From Palsa-295 sp963785585 (GTDB taxonomy: Bacteria > Acidobacteriota > Terriglobia > Acidiferrales > UBA7541), in assembly GCA_963785585.1 (NCBI GenBank), contig CAWAVW010000004.1:496001-560000 (forward strand): a stretch of 64,000 nt of DNA. Direction: 5' to 3'. The position numbers and the translations under genes were made by a program. Below, one piece after another: positions 46,415 through 57,454 of this stretch. How positions within the stretch are numbered: position 1 is the first letter of the stretch; each line of letters begins with the position of its first letter. Below the pieces are notes generated by a model that did no database searches, had not been told where the DNA came from, and saw only the letters and a program-made list of their open reading frames with translations.

Positions 46415-47806
46415 ATGCGCTATTCGAAAGCTACGGGTGTGTTCTTCGCTTTTCTTTCCACGGCGCTGCTGGCCAGTTGCGGCGGCGGTGGCAGTTCCAC
46501 TCCAGTGAGCCAACAGCAACAGGCCAACATTTACACGGTGGGTACGGACGCGCCGCTGCCCAGCGTAATTTCCTGCGAGGTTACCGTCAGCGGAATTACT
46601 CTGAACAACGGCACGACGAATGTGAGTGTTTTGTCGCAGCCCGCGGTCGTCGATTTCGCCCAGCTCAGCGGGTTGCATCAGTTGCTTGATCTCACAGCGG
46701 TGCCCGTGGGCACGTACAGTTCCGCGACGATCACGATTGCGTCGCCGGTGATCAGCTTTATCGACACGAGCGTCAATCCGCCGGCCATCAATACGATCAA
46801 TGGCTCGCTCACGCAATCCAGCGTCACCGTCAATCTGAAGCAGCCCGTCTCGGTCACGAACGCCGATCTGTTCGGTCTGCGCATGGAATTCGATTTGCGG
46901 CAGTCGCTTGAAACCGATCAGAACGGCCAAGTGACCGGAGTGGTGAATCCCGTGTTTGAAGTGGCCCTGAAGGATTCCGCCGATTCGTCGGTCGCGATCG
47001 ACGAATTTCACGGCGGCGTTGTCGGGGTCACCGGCGCGAATACGTTCACGATTCAAGGTCCGCATGGCCGCCAGTGGACGGTGACGACCGATGACAACAC
47101 CATCTTTGACGATCCGAGCACGCCGATCAGCTCGTTCACCACGAACACGATTGTCGCCGTATCCGGAACGATCGACGCGGTGTCGCACAGCATCGACGCT
47201 ACGGAAGTGGACGTCGTTTCCATGGACAACTTTTACCTGGGCGGCTTGTTCACCAGCATTCGGCCGCCATCGGGCGGAGCGACGGCGGCGGATCTGTATG
47301 TGCGCGACGAATTGCCCGCCATCAATGGCCTTTCGGACGGGCAGATCGAAACGCTCAGCTTGAACGGCAGCGAGAACTACCACATCGAACACATCAACCT
47401 TCCGCTCACCTCGTTGCTCTTTAACAACGCGGCTCTCGCGGCAGGGCAGCGCGTGGGCGTTGGCGGCTCGCTCACAACTTCGAATGGCGTCAGCACGCTC
47501 ACGGTTCACCGCGTCGTGCTCATGCGCCAAGGCCAAGCCGGTTCGTGGGTGCCGGGAAGCACCGTGGTGCAAAACGGAAACGCCGGTACTTTCCAGTTGT
47601 CAGACGATTGGACCGCCGGAGTTCTGTTGCCGGCGCCTCTTACGGTGATGACCACCAACGACACGAACTTCATCAACTTGAGTGGTCTATCCGGACTGAG
47701 CGGCGCGAACGCGATCTCGATTCGCGTCGTCGGCTTCATCCTGATCGATCCCGCAACGAACCAGCCCATTATGGTGGCGCGTTCGGTGGAGCAGCTCACG
47801 TCTTAA
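46415..47806 (+). CDS. DUF4382-like lipoprotein
   Basis: The start is ATG 46415, with AAGGAG 7 bases upstream. The signal peptide ends in a lipobox (LASC, then GGGGSS), so Cys20-22 is probably lipidated. The 463-residue product has a DUF4382-type region (TVGTDAPLPSVISCEVTVSG and VDFAQLSGLHQLLDL). A DUF5666-like OB-fold segment follows (GVTGANTFTIQGPHGRQWTV, DDNTIFDDPS). Both families are secreted and of unknown function. A strong terminator ends the gene. Confidence 0.82.
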   Translation: MRYSKATGVFFAFLSTALLASCGGGGSSTPVSQQQQANIYTVGTDAPLPSVISCEVTVSGITLNNGTTNVSVLSQPAVVDFAQLSGLHQLLDLTAVPVGTYSSATITIASPVISFIDTSVNPPAINTINGSLTQSSVTVNLKQPVSVTNADLFGLRMEFDLRQSLETDQNGQVTGVVNPVFEVALKDSADSSVAIDEFHGGVVGVTGANTFTIQGPHGRQWTVTTDDNTIFDDPSTPISSFTTNTIVAVSGTIDAVSHSIDATEVDVVSMDNFYLGGLFTSIRPPSGGATAADLYVRDELPAINGLSDGQIETLSLNGSENYHIEHINLPLTSLLFNNAALAAGQRVGVGGSLTTSNGVSTLTVHRVVLMRQGQAGSWVPGSTVVQNGNAGTFQLSDDWTAGVLLPAPLTVMTTNDTNFINLSGLSGLSGANAISIRVVGFILIDPATNQPIMVARSVEQLTS

Positions 47807-47852
47807 TCGTTCATACGATTCATAACCGCGGCGCGCAAACGCTGAGGAAAAA

Positions 47853-47888
47853 CGGGCCCGTCTCGCAAGAGGCGGGCCCGACTTTTTT
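47853..47888 (+). terminator. Intrinsic terminator after the DUF4382 lipoprotein gene
   Basis: An 11-base stem CGGGCCCGTCT with its partner (47853-47863 with 47870-47880, one G-U) and a 6-base loop is followed by ACTTTTTTG. Confidence 0.92.
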
Positions 47889-47973
47889 GAGGGAGTCCGA
47901 AGTGTTGGAAATGCGGCGCGCGGCGAGCACTGTCGGGATTTCAGGCGAGGAAGGACCCAATATAAACGATGCG

Positions 47974-48708
47974 TTACTCTTCGACCTTGACCGCAATCAC
48001 GTCTTTGCCTTTCACGGACATTTCAATCGCAATCGGCGGACGCACACCCGCGCCGCCCACAATTTCGCCGCGCACCATTCCGTTGGGCCCCGGTCCATAA
48101 CGCAGCAAATCGAACACGGCATGGCTGCACGGGTCGGCAATCATCGGGTGATCCGAATGGTAGTGATAAAACGAATCCAGGCGGTCGAGGTCGGTGACAT
48201 ATTCCATCTGGCAGTTTCCAAATGGTTCACGAAGCGATACGCCCCAATACACTCCGTTCGGAAGCTTCACCACCACGGCCGGAATATTGTCCGCGGTCAT
48301 CGGTGCGCGGAACGTAAACCGCTGTGAAGACCAGGTCTTCGACAGCTGGGCCGTGGTGGCGACTGCGCCCGGGCCGAACGGTAAATTCTCATTCGCCTGC
48401 GCGGGTGCGGCGAGGTCAACGACCGGAGCCACCGGACCCTCTTGCGCGGCGGCTTGGGCTTCGTGTGTGGTTCGGGCGGTATTCCACCAGCGAATGCCAA
48501 ACGCCACGGCCAGCACCAACACGATTGCGCCGATCGAAAGTATCCAAAACGTGGGCGACAGCAGAATGGGCGGTATTTTCGCACTCAGCGGGACACGAGG
48601 TACGCTGGACTTTGCCGCGCCCTCTCCGCCCGAGGGCCTGTCGGTCACGCCCGGGATTTGCGGAGCTTGCGGCTTAAATGGATCTGCGTGTTTTGATTCG
48701 TCGGACAT
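47974..48708 (-). CDS. Hypothetical single-pass membrane protein with Cys/His-containing extracytoplasmic domain
   Basis: The 244-residue product has a Pro-rich cytoplasmic N-terminus, one membrane segment (about 51-70) and an extracytoplasmic domain. Its C-terminal part reads FYHYHSDHPMIADPCSHAVF, LRYGPGPNGMVRGEIV and VRPPIAIEM. The CSH and HYHSDH clusters and the following D-L/RPP pattern faintly recall a Rieske fold, but the full C-x-H/C-x2-H ligand set is absent. I do not recognise the family. It converges on the lipoprotein gene and lies upstream of nothing obvious. Confidence 0.65.
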   Translation of the reverse strand: MSDESKHADPFKPQAPQIPGVTDRPSGGEGAAKSSVPRVPLSAKIPPILLSPTFWILSIGAIVLVLAVAFGIRWWNTARTTHEAQAAAQEGPVAPVVDLAAPAQANENLPFGPGAVATTAQLSKTWSSQRFTFRAPMTADNIPAVVVKLPNGVYWGVSLREPFGNCQMEYVTDLDRLDSFYHYHSDHPMIADPCSHAVFDLLRYGPGPNGMVRGEIVGGAGVRPPIAIEMSVKGKDVIAVKVEE

Positions 48709-48847
48709 CGTCGCCTGAAGGAATTCTAAGCTTGAAGGGATTTACACCAATTAGCAAGCGGGTCGTAGGGGCGTGTTACGGCAGCGATACGAGCTCATTC
48801 CGTTTAAATTTTTCCGGGGAGATCCGCCGCGCAGGCCTGCGCACATG

Positions 48848-49180
48848 CTAAGCGAGTCGTTTCAGGGGAATCGGCTGTTGCGCGGCGTACTCGTGGAGAT
48901 TCGCCAAATTCAAAATCAATTCCAGCATTCGGTCGCGTTGTTCCGGCTGGGGTTCGTCCGCGTCCTCTTCGAGATTTTGCACCGTTGCCAGAGCGTCCGA
49001 AAGCAACCAGTCCACGTCTTGCGGGTCCAGCCGCTGCCCCGAGCGGCAAGTTGCCATCGCTTGATCCGCGCGCACAAACGCTTCGTCCAGAAAATGATCC
49101 AAGCACAGGCGCCTTTCCGCCAGCGCAATCGGAACCAATTTCGGACATCCGGAGCGGTTGCAATTGTTCAGCGCGGTCAC
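48848..49180 (-). CDS. Small Cys/His-containing protein, unrecognised
   Basis: The start is GTG 49180, with GAGGAG 6 bases upstream. The frame is open further but without another site. The 110-residue product begins with a C-x4-C-x13-C-x2-H pattern (C7, C12, C26, H29: NCNRSGCPKLVPIAL and LCLDHFLDEAF), which could bind zinc. An acidic helical region follows, with LEEDADEPQPEQRDRMLELI. It resembles small conserved hypothetical proteins but I cannot name a family. Confidence 0.65.
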   Translation of the reverse strand: MTALNNCNRSGCPKLVPIALAERRLCLDHFLDEAFVRADQAMATCRSGQRLDPQDVDWLLSDALATVQNLEEDADEPQPEQRDRMLELILNLANLHEYAAQQPIPLKRLA

Positions 49181-49475
49181 GTTCGTCTCCTCTCGTGCAG
49201 CCCGTACGCCTGAAGAAACCTGTCCAGCTCCGGCGATACAATCCGGCTTACGCTTCCGCGAATTCTCTGGCGCGTGGATCCCGGACCGAGCTGAACGTGT
49301 TTCCGAATTGGGTGGAGAGTAGCACAGATTCCTGGAGGCAATTGTGAATGATGCGAAAACACCAACATCGCCGCGCCGCCTTCGTGGCGTTCTCCGCCCC
49401 GGCGGGGGGCGCCGGGATGCAGAGAACCGTTTGAAGGCGTTCGCGGCGATATTTTTCACCGCGGTGCAAGATCCT

Positions 49476-50456
49476 TTAGTGAATCTGAATGCTTCCTGAA
49501 CTTGTGCTCAATTCGACCGTCGGTCCGCCATTGCCGACTTTGCCCTCGAGCGTGTGCGGATTGGTTTTTCCCTGTACGGCGACGGTGTGGGTGCTGTCGA
49601 TGCTTCCGGATCCGGTACGCGCTACGAGATTGAATGACGCTGTCGGAGGCAACACGACCGCCACGTCTCCGGACCCGGTACGCAGTCTCCATTCGCCGGC
49701 CGGATTGCCGTCCACCGTCACGCCGCCGCTGCCGGTCTGCACTTTCACGGCGCCGTTCGCGCCTTTCACGGTTACTTCACCGGAGCCTGTGCCGATTTCC
49801 ACGTCGCCTGGCGCCGTCTCCTGCAGGCGCACGTCTCCGCTGCCGCTGGATGCGGTGAAACCGCCGGCCACGCCGTCGGCGCGAATCGAGCCGCTGCCGG
49901 CCGTGGCCTGCGCCGCGCCGTGAATATCGGTCAGCTCGATGTCGCCCGATCCGGTGCGCGCATGCACTTCGCTGCCGATATGGGCCAGCTTCACGCTGCC
50001 CGATCCGCTGTTGGCGTCCACCGTGCCCGCCACTCCCTCGATCCGTTCGTCGCCCGAGCCTGATTGCGCTTTTACCTTGGCCTGCGCTGGCACCACGATT
50101 TCGTAGCTGATGGAAATGTTATTTTTTTCATCGCGGCTTTCCATGTGTCCGACGCGAATTGTATTTCCACTCTGTTCGATCGGCGGATTCGCCGCAATTT
50201 CCTGAATGCGATTGGCTACGTCGCCGCCCCATCCGTGATTCGCGTGAATCCTGCCGTGAATTTCCACCTTGCTGCTATCGCCGGTGCGAACCGTGATTTC
50301 GCCCGAGCCGGTTTGCACGTCAAGATCGACGCTGCCGGTAACGCTCAGCGTGCGGTCAAAATGGGTATCGTCGCCGGCCATAACAGGCCTTGCGGACATC
50401 GCCGCGCCGAGAGCCAAAATCGCAACGGCCGGTAATACGGCTGCCTTGATGCTCAT
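49476..50456 (-). CDS. Secreted DUF4097-family beta-repeat protein
   Basis: The 326-residue product has a signal peptide (ending SARPVMAGD). It has about ten repeats of 18-22 residues, each centred on TGSG or SGSG followed by a short beta-strand pair (DVQTGSGEITVRTG, EIGTGSGEVTVKG, VQTGSGGVTVDG), the pattern of DUF4097/DUF4098 beta-helix-like proteins. It is secreted or outer-membrane associated; function is unknown. An exact 11-base tandem repeat lies just upstream of the ribosome-binding site. GGAGG is 7 bases before the ATG. Confidence 0.85.
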   Translation of the reverse strand: MSIKAAVLPAVAILALGAAMSARPVMAGDDTHFDRTLSVTGSVDLDVQTGSGEITVRTGDSSKVEIHGRIHANHGWGGDVANRIQEIAANPPIEQSGNTIRVGHMESRDEKNNISISYEIVVPAQAKVKAQSGSGDERIEGVAGTVDANSGSGSVKLAHIGSEVHARTGSGDIELTDIHGAAQATAGSGSIRADGVAGGFTASSGSGDVRLQETAPGDVEIGTGSGEVTVKGANGAVKVQTGSGGVTVDGNPAGEWRLRTGSGDVAVVLPPTASFNLVARTGSGSIDSTHTVAVQGKTNPHTLEGKVGNGGPTVELSTSSGSIQIH

Positions 50457-50469
50457 ATTTCGTCCTCCA

Positions 50470-50491
50470 GACTTATTGCAGACTTATTGCA
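50470..50491. repeat. Tandem 11-bp repeat upstream of the DUF4097 gene
   Basis: GACTTATTGCA occurs twice in perfect tandem (50470-50480 and 50481-50491), immediately upstream of the ribosome-binding site of the minus-strand gene. It could be an operator or a simple duplication. Confidence 0.7.
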
Positions 50492-50638
50492 AACGGATTG
50501 GCGCCTGCTGCACGTGAGGTACGCAAGGTGTAGGGGAAAAGTTCAGGGGTTCGCACGATCGTGCTGGGGCGCGCGGACGAACCCTAGAGCACGAAAGCGG
50601 CGGCGAAGGCTTTCGAATTCGAACGCACGCGACCGAGA

Positions 50639-53695
<3,057 letters not shown>

Positions 53696-53767
53696 AGTTT
53701 CGGTTTAGACGCATCCAAGCCCTTAGCGGGCACGATGCCGACCGGCTCCCCAGGATTCCCCGTGAAT

Positions 53768-53817
53768 TGGAACAGTCCTGCTTGGCAGGATTGCGGTGAA
53801 CACACCGCAGAATTCCA
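53768..53817 (-). promoter_or_regulatory. Structured secA leader with two adjacent hairpins
   Basis: Two perfect hairpins stand side by side: TCCTGC/GCAGGA (53776-53790) and TGCGGTG/CACCGCA (53792-53809). TGGAA at 53768-53772 can pair with TTCCA at 53813-53817 to close a three-way junction at the very 5' end of the transcript. No short upstream peptide like SecM was seen. Confidence 0.5.
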
Positions 53818-53823
53818 CATACT

Positions 53824-53852
53824 ATTGTATCCGCTAGCCCGTTTTCCTGCAA
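53824..53852 (-). promoter_or_regulatory. Promoter of secA
   Basis: On the minus strand TTGCAG (53852-53847) and TACAAT (53829-53824) are spaced exactly 17 bases apart, giving a start near 53817 and a 5' leader of about 120 nt. Confidence 0.75.
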
Positions 53853-54020
53853 AGTGGCCTGCCGTTGCCAATTTACAAGACACGTCGATTCGATGCGGGC
53901 GCTCGCGCTTTCGCTGTCCTGCGCTCGCCTTGCCGCCCGCCGTCCACCGGTTTATGATTACAGTTCGCTTTTGCGCGTAACGTCGCGCATGAATCGCCGT
54001 TCCGTACACAAAGGACCCAG

Positions 54021-54884
54021 ATGCCTCCCGCACCAGGACACACACACGGCCCCGCCAATCCGCCAACGCTCGAAAAAAAGCCGCCGATCGAAGGGGTGAA
54101 AAACCTCGTCGCCGTAGCCAGCGGCAAGGGCGGAGTGGGCAAAACCACCGTTGCCGTGAATCTCTCGCTTGCTTTGAAATCGCTCGGCTTCACGGTCGGG
54201 TTGCTGGATGCGGATGTGTACGGACCGAACGTGCCGGTAATGCTCGGCACCACCGAGCAGCCGCGCGCTGTGAACGAGAAGACCATCGTTCCGGTGACTA
54301 CGCACGGGATCAAAATGATTTCGATGGGCTTGCTCAATCCCGGCGACAAGCCGCTCGTGTGGCGCGGACCGATGCTTCACAGCGTGATGCAGCAGTTTTT
54401 GCGCAGCGTGCAGTGGGGCGAACTCGATTACCTGATCGTCGATCTGCCGCCGGGTACGGGAGACGTGCAGCTTTCGCTGATTCAATCTGTCGCGGTCACG
54501 GGAGCGGTCGTCGTGACCACCCCGTCCATCGTCGCGCTTGCGGACGTTCGCAAAGCGATCGAGATGTTCCGGCAGGTCAACGTGGAAATCCTCGGCGTGG
54601 TTGAGAATATGAGCTATTTCAACTGCCCGCATTGCAACGGGCGCATCGATGTGTTCGGCCACGGCGAGGGCCAGCACATGGCCCAGAATTTCGGGGTGCC
54701 GTTTCTCGGCGAAATCGAAATCGATCCACAGATTCGCATTGGCGGCGACACCGGCAAACCCGTCGCTTCGCTCGGTGAAGACGCGCCGGGAGGGAAGAGC
54801 GTGTTCAACGTCGCTCGGAATCTGATCGCGCGCCTGGAAGTGGTGAACGCGGCGAACACCGGGCCGGTCGTCCAAATTCTGTAA
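54021..54884 (+). CDS. mrp: Mrp/NBP35-family iron-sulfur cluster carrier ATPase
   Basis: The 287-residue product has a deviant Walker A (ASGKGGVGKTT, 33-43), LLDADVYGPNVPVMLG, DLPPGTGDVQLSL and a CxxC (NCPHCNGR), the signature of ApbC/Mrp/NBP35 carriers. These carry Fe-S clusters to target apoproteins using ATP. The N-terminal DUF59 domain found in many homologues is missing. AAGGA precedes the ATG. Confidence 0.93.
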   Translation: MPPAPGHTHGPANPPTLEKKPPIEGVKNLVAVASGKGGVGKTTVAVNLSLALKSLGFTVGLLDADVYGPNVPVMLGTTEQPRAVNEKTIVPVTTHGIKMISMGLLNPGDKPLVWRGPMLHSVMQQFLRSVQWGELDYLIVDLPPGTGDVQLSLIQSVAVTGAVVVTTPSIVALADVRKAIEMFRQVNVEILGVVENMSYFNCPHCNGRIDVFGHGEGQHMAQNFGVPFLGEIEIDPQIRIGGDTGKPVASLGEDAPGGKSVFNVARNLIARLEVVNAANTGPVVQIL

Positions 54885-54938
54885 GATTCTGGTACGTATT
54901 CCTGCATTCGTTGTGAACCCATTCGAGGGGGCTGCGCT

Positions 54939-55457
54939 TTGATTCGAAGTTATCGCGGACGTATGCCTCAGATCGCCGCGAGCGCGTATGTGGATCCTGC
55001 GGCGGTCATCATTGGCGATGTCGTGCTCGGCGAGCATTCCAGCGTGTGGCCCTGCGCGGTGATTCGCGGCGACGTTCACTTTATTCGCATCGGCGCGCGC
55101 TCGAATGTGCAAGACGGGTCGGTACTGCACGTGATGCGAGACACGAACCCGCTGGTTCTTGGCGACAACGTTACCGTGGGGCACAGCGTGACTTTGCATG
55201 GGTGCACCATCGAGTCGCGCTGCTTGATCGGCATGGGGAGCATCATCCTCAACGGCGCGGTGATCGGCACCGGCAGCATCGTGGCCGCGGGCACGCTGAT
55301 TCCCGAGCGCACCGTGATACCCGCGGGCAGCCTGGTGATGGGATCTCCCGGCAAAGTGAAGCGGCCGCTTACGCCGGAAGATCAGGCTTCGATCGACCGT
55401 TACGCGCAAAATTATTTTGAATATAAGGAGATCTACAAAAGCGAGCCGTCCGTCTGA
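54939..55457 (+). CDS. Gamma-carbonic anhydrase family protein
   Basis: The 172-residue product begins at TTG 54939 with GAGGGGG upstream. It is a left-handed parallel beta-helix with hexapeptide repeats (VIIGDVVLGEHSSVW, IRIGARSNVQDGSVLH). Gln and His in NVQDGSVLHV and His in VGHSVTLHGC are metal-ligand candidates of the YrdA/PaaY/gamma-CA group. It may bind zinc or iron; carbonic anhydrase activity is not assured in this group. It lies between mrp and hisS. Confidence 0.87.
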   Translation: MIRSYRGRMPQIAASAYVDPAAVIIGDVVLGEHSSVWPCAVIRGDVHFIRIGARSNVQDGSVLHVMRDTNPLVLGDNVTVGHSVTLHGCTIESRCLIGMGSIILNGAVIGTGSIVAAGTLIPERTVIPAGSLVMGSPGKVKRPLTPEDQASIDRYAQNYFEYKEIYKSEPSV

Positions 55458-55483
55458 AGCGTGGAGCGTCCGCGACAACGATC

Positions 55484-57010
55484 ATGCCCGAGAAAAAACA
55501 ATTTCGCGCCATCAAAGGAACCCGCGACATCCTGCCTCCCGATTCCACGTTGTGGAATTGGTTTGAGCAAACCGCGCGCGACACCTTTGCGTCGTACAAT
55601 TTCCGCGAAATCAGGCTGCCGATTTTCGAGGAGACGTCTTTGTTTGCGCGTTCCGTCGGCGGCGAAACGGACATTGTCTCGAAAGAAATGTACACGTTCG
55701 AGGATGAACCGGCAGGAGTTGTGCGACCGTACCGCATCGGGGAGACCGGCCAATTCCTCGACGAGGTCTCTCGAGCGATTAAAGCGGGCGACATCCGTCT
55801 AGATTCCGCGAACCAAACAACTCTAGAGGAAATTCGAAAGGTTTGGAGGCTGTTCAATGGAGAAAGCCTCGGAGTTGACGAGCCGGATCCGATTTTCCCG
55901 AACAAAGCTGAACGCCTTCTCGTCATGATGCTCATGTCCGAATCGGTGAAGCTTGGAGCTGAAGTGTCGCTTCGCCCCGAAGCGACCGCCAGCACGATGC
56001 GCGCCTACATCGAGCACGGGATGCACACGCTGCCGGGAAACGTGAAGCTGTACTACATGGGGCCAATGTTTCGCCGCGAACGCCCGCAAAAGGGCCGTTA
56101 TCGCCAGTTCTATCAGATTGGCGCGGAAGTTCTCGGGCAATCCGACGCGCCCGCCATCGATGCGGAAGTTATCGAAATGCTGATGACGTTTTTCCAGCGC
56201 GTCGGGCTCACGCGCACTACGCTGTATATCAACTCGATCGGCGACAAGAATTGCCGCCCGCAATACATCGAGCTGCTTCGCGAAGAGTTGCGCAAAGTGA
56301 AAGACCAGCTCGGACCAGACAGCCAACGCCGCATCGAAACCAATGCGCTGCGCGTGCTCGATTCCAAATCGCCGGCCGAGCAGCCCATCATCGAGAAGCT
56401 GCCGCGCATCGCCGACCATCTTTGCGATGCTTGCCGCGAAAACTACGCCAAGCTCAAAGAAGAGTTGAAGCTACGCGGCATCGCGTTCCAGGAAAACTGG
56501 CGCCTCGTCCGCGGGCTCGACTACTACACGCGCACCACGTTCGAAGTGATCGCCGAAGGCCTCGGCTCGCAGAATGCGGTCTGCGGCGGCGGGCGTTACG
56601 ACGGCTTGGTGGAAATGCTCGGCGGACCGCCCACCAAGGGCATCGGCTTTGCCATCGGCAGCGATCGCGCGATCCTGTCAATTCAGGAAAGCGGCAACTT
56701 GCCGAAGCTTCCGACGCTCGACGTGTTCGTTGCGTGGATGGGCATGGAAACCTATCCGACGGCTGTGAGAATCGCCCGCACGCTGCGCGATGCGGGATTT
56801 TCGGTCGAGCTTCCCGGCGAAGAATTCAAATTCAAGAAATCGCTGAATCTGGCCGACAAACTTGGCGCGCGCTACGCGCTCATTATTGGCAGCGACGAGC
56901 TTGCGTCCCATGCGTATGCCCTCAAGCGCCTGGCTGACGGGGAACAACATACGTTGAGTGAAGCGCAGTTGATTGAGACTTTAGAGCGCGAGAAAGTGGC
57001 TAGTGACTAG
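55484..57010 (+). CDS. hisS: Histidyl-tRNA synthetase with a large insertion
   Basis: The 508-residue class II synthetase has motif 1 near KGTRDILPPD, motif 2 MFRRERPQKGRYRQFYQIG, HisA motif LVRGLDYYTRTTFEV and motif 3 GIGFAIGSDR, plus the anticodon domain. Residues about 75-160 (55706-55963) interrupt the usual run from EMYTFED to SLRPEATAS. About 86 extra residues occur there, including SANQTTLEEIRKVWRLFNGE. They are helical in appearance and richer in GGA, CGA and CTA codons than the surroundings by eye. The C-terminal VASD and the stop are encoded in the inverted repeat of the neighbouring element. Confidence 0.95.
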   Translation: MPEKKQFRAIKGTRDILPPDSTLWNWFEQTARDTFASYNFREIRLPIFEETSLFARSVGGETDIVSKEMYTFEDEPAGVVRPYRIGETGQFLDEVSRAIKAGDIRLDSANQTTLEEIRKVWRLFNGESLGVDEPDPIFPNKAERLLVMMLMSESVKLGAEVSLRPEATASTMRAYIEHGMHTLPGNVKLYYMGPMFRRERPQKGRYRQFYQIGAEVLGQSDAPAIDAEVIEMLMTFFQRVGLTRTTLYINSIGDKNCRPQYIELLREELRKVKDQLGPDSQRRIETNALRVLDSKSPAEQPIIEKLPRIADHLCDACRENYAKLKEELKLRGIAFQENWRLVRGLDYYTRTTFEVIAEGLGSQNAVCGGGRYDGLVEMLGGPPTKGIGFAIGSDRAILSIQESGNLPKLPTLDVFVAWMGMETYPTAVRIARTLRDAGFSVELPGEEFKFKKSLNLADKLGARYALIIGSDELASHAYALKRLADGEQHTLSEAQLIETLEREKVASD

Positions 57011-57443
57011 TGGCGAGTGGCTAGAACTGCGGAGGTTGCCGATTGCCCGAAAGCGCGACCGTCAAACACTGCAAGGATCTCAAAGTTTGGAGGAAGGGCA
57101 TTGCGATCACGAAGAGCATCTACGCGCTTACGGCGAAATTTCCAAGGTCGGAGAACTTTGGGCTGACTTCGCAGATGAGTCGCGCGGCAGTGTCGGTGCC
57201 GTCCAATATCGCGGAGGGGCAGGCGCGAACGGGAACGAAAGAGTTCCTGCGGTTTCTCTCCCATGCGAACGGATCCCTGGCAGAGCTGGAAACGCAGATT
57301 GTGGTTAGCACCGAACTTGGTTATTGCGCGGGGATGGAAGTCGAAGCAATTTTGCGGGAGATTGGCGAATTGCAGAAAATGCTGGCGGCGATTCGGCGGA
57401 AGTTGTCGGAGTTCCAGCCACTAGCCACTCGTCACTAACCACT
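56995..57443. mobile_element. Putative cassette: four-helix-bundle gene bounded by 33-bp inverted repeats
   Basis: The left arm (56995-57027, AGTGGCTAGTGACTAGTGGC...) and the right arm (57411-57443, reverse-complement AGTGGTTAGTGACGAGTGGC...) match at 29 of 33 positions and enclose one gene with no transposase. Each arm is made of short tandem AGTGNNN units. The left arm encodes the end of HisRS and the right arm encodes the end of the enclosed protein. The aspS ribosome-binding site lies immediately outside the right arm. Mobility is inference. Confidence 0.6.
57043..57438 (+). CDS. Four-helix-bundle protein (23S rRNA intervening-sequence protein family)
   Basis: The TTG start has GGAGG 7 bases upstream. 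The 131-residue product matches the four-helix-bundle/IVS-encoded family: DLKVWRKGIAITKSIYALT, LTSQMSRAAVSVPSNIAEGQ and KEFLRFLSHANGSLAELETQ. Family members are found in 23S rRNA intervening sequences and as scattered free-standing genes. Related proteins (Avd) bind nucleic acid in diversity-generating retroelements, but no reverse transcriptase is present here. It sits between hisS and aspS inside an inverted-repeat cassette. Confidence 0.85.
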   Translation: MPESATVKHCKDLKVWRKGIAITKSIYALTAKFPRSENFGLTSQMSRAAVSVPSNIAEGQARTGTKEFLRFLSHANGSLAELETQIVVSTELGYCAGMEVEAILREIGELQKMLAAIRRKLSEFQPLATRH

Positions 57444-57454
57444 TGGAGAAGCTC

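Larger units (their letters stand above)
53696..54020. other. Divergent secA / mrp intergenic region
   Basis: The 325 bases contain the secA promoter and leader (minus strand) and the upstream region of mrp (plus strand), where only the AAGGA site at 54011-54015 is clear. No gene is seen. Confidence 0.55.
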
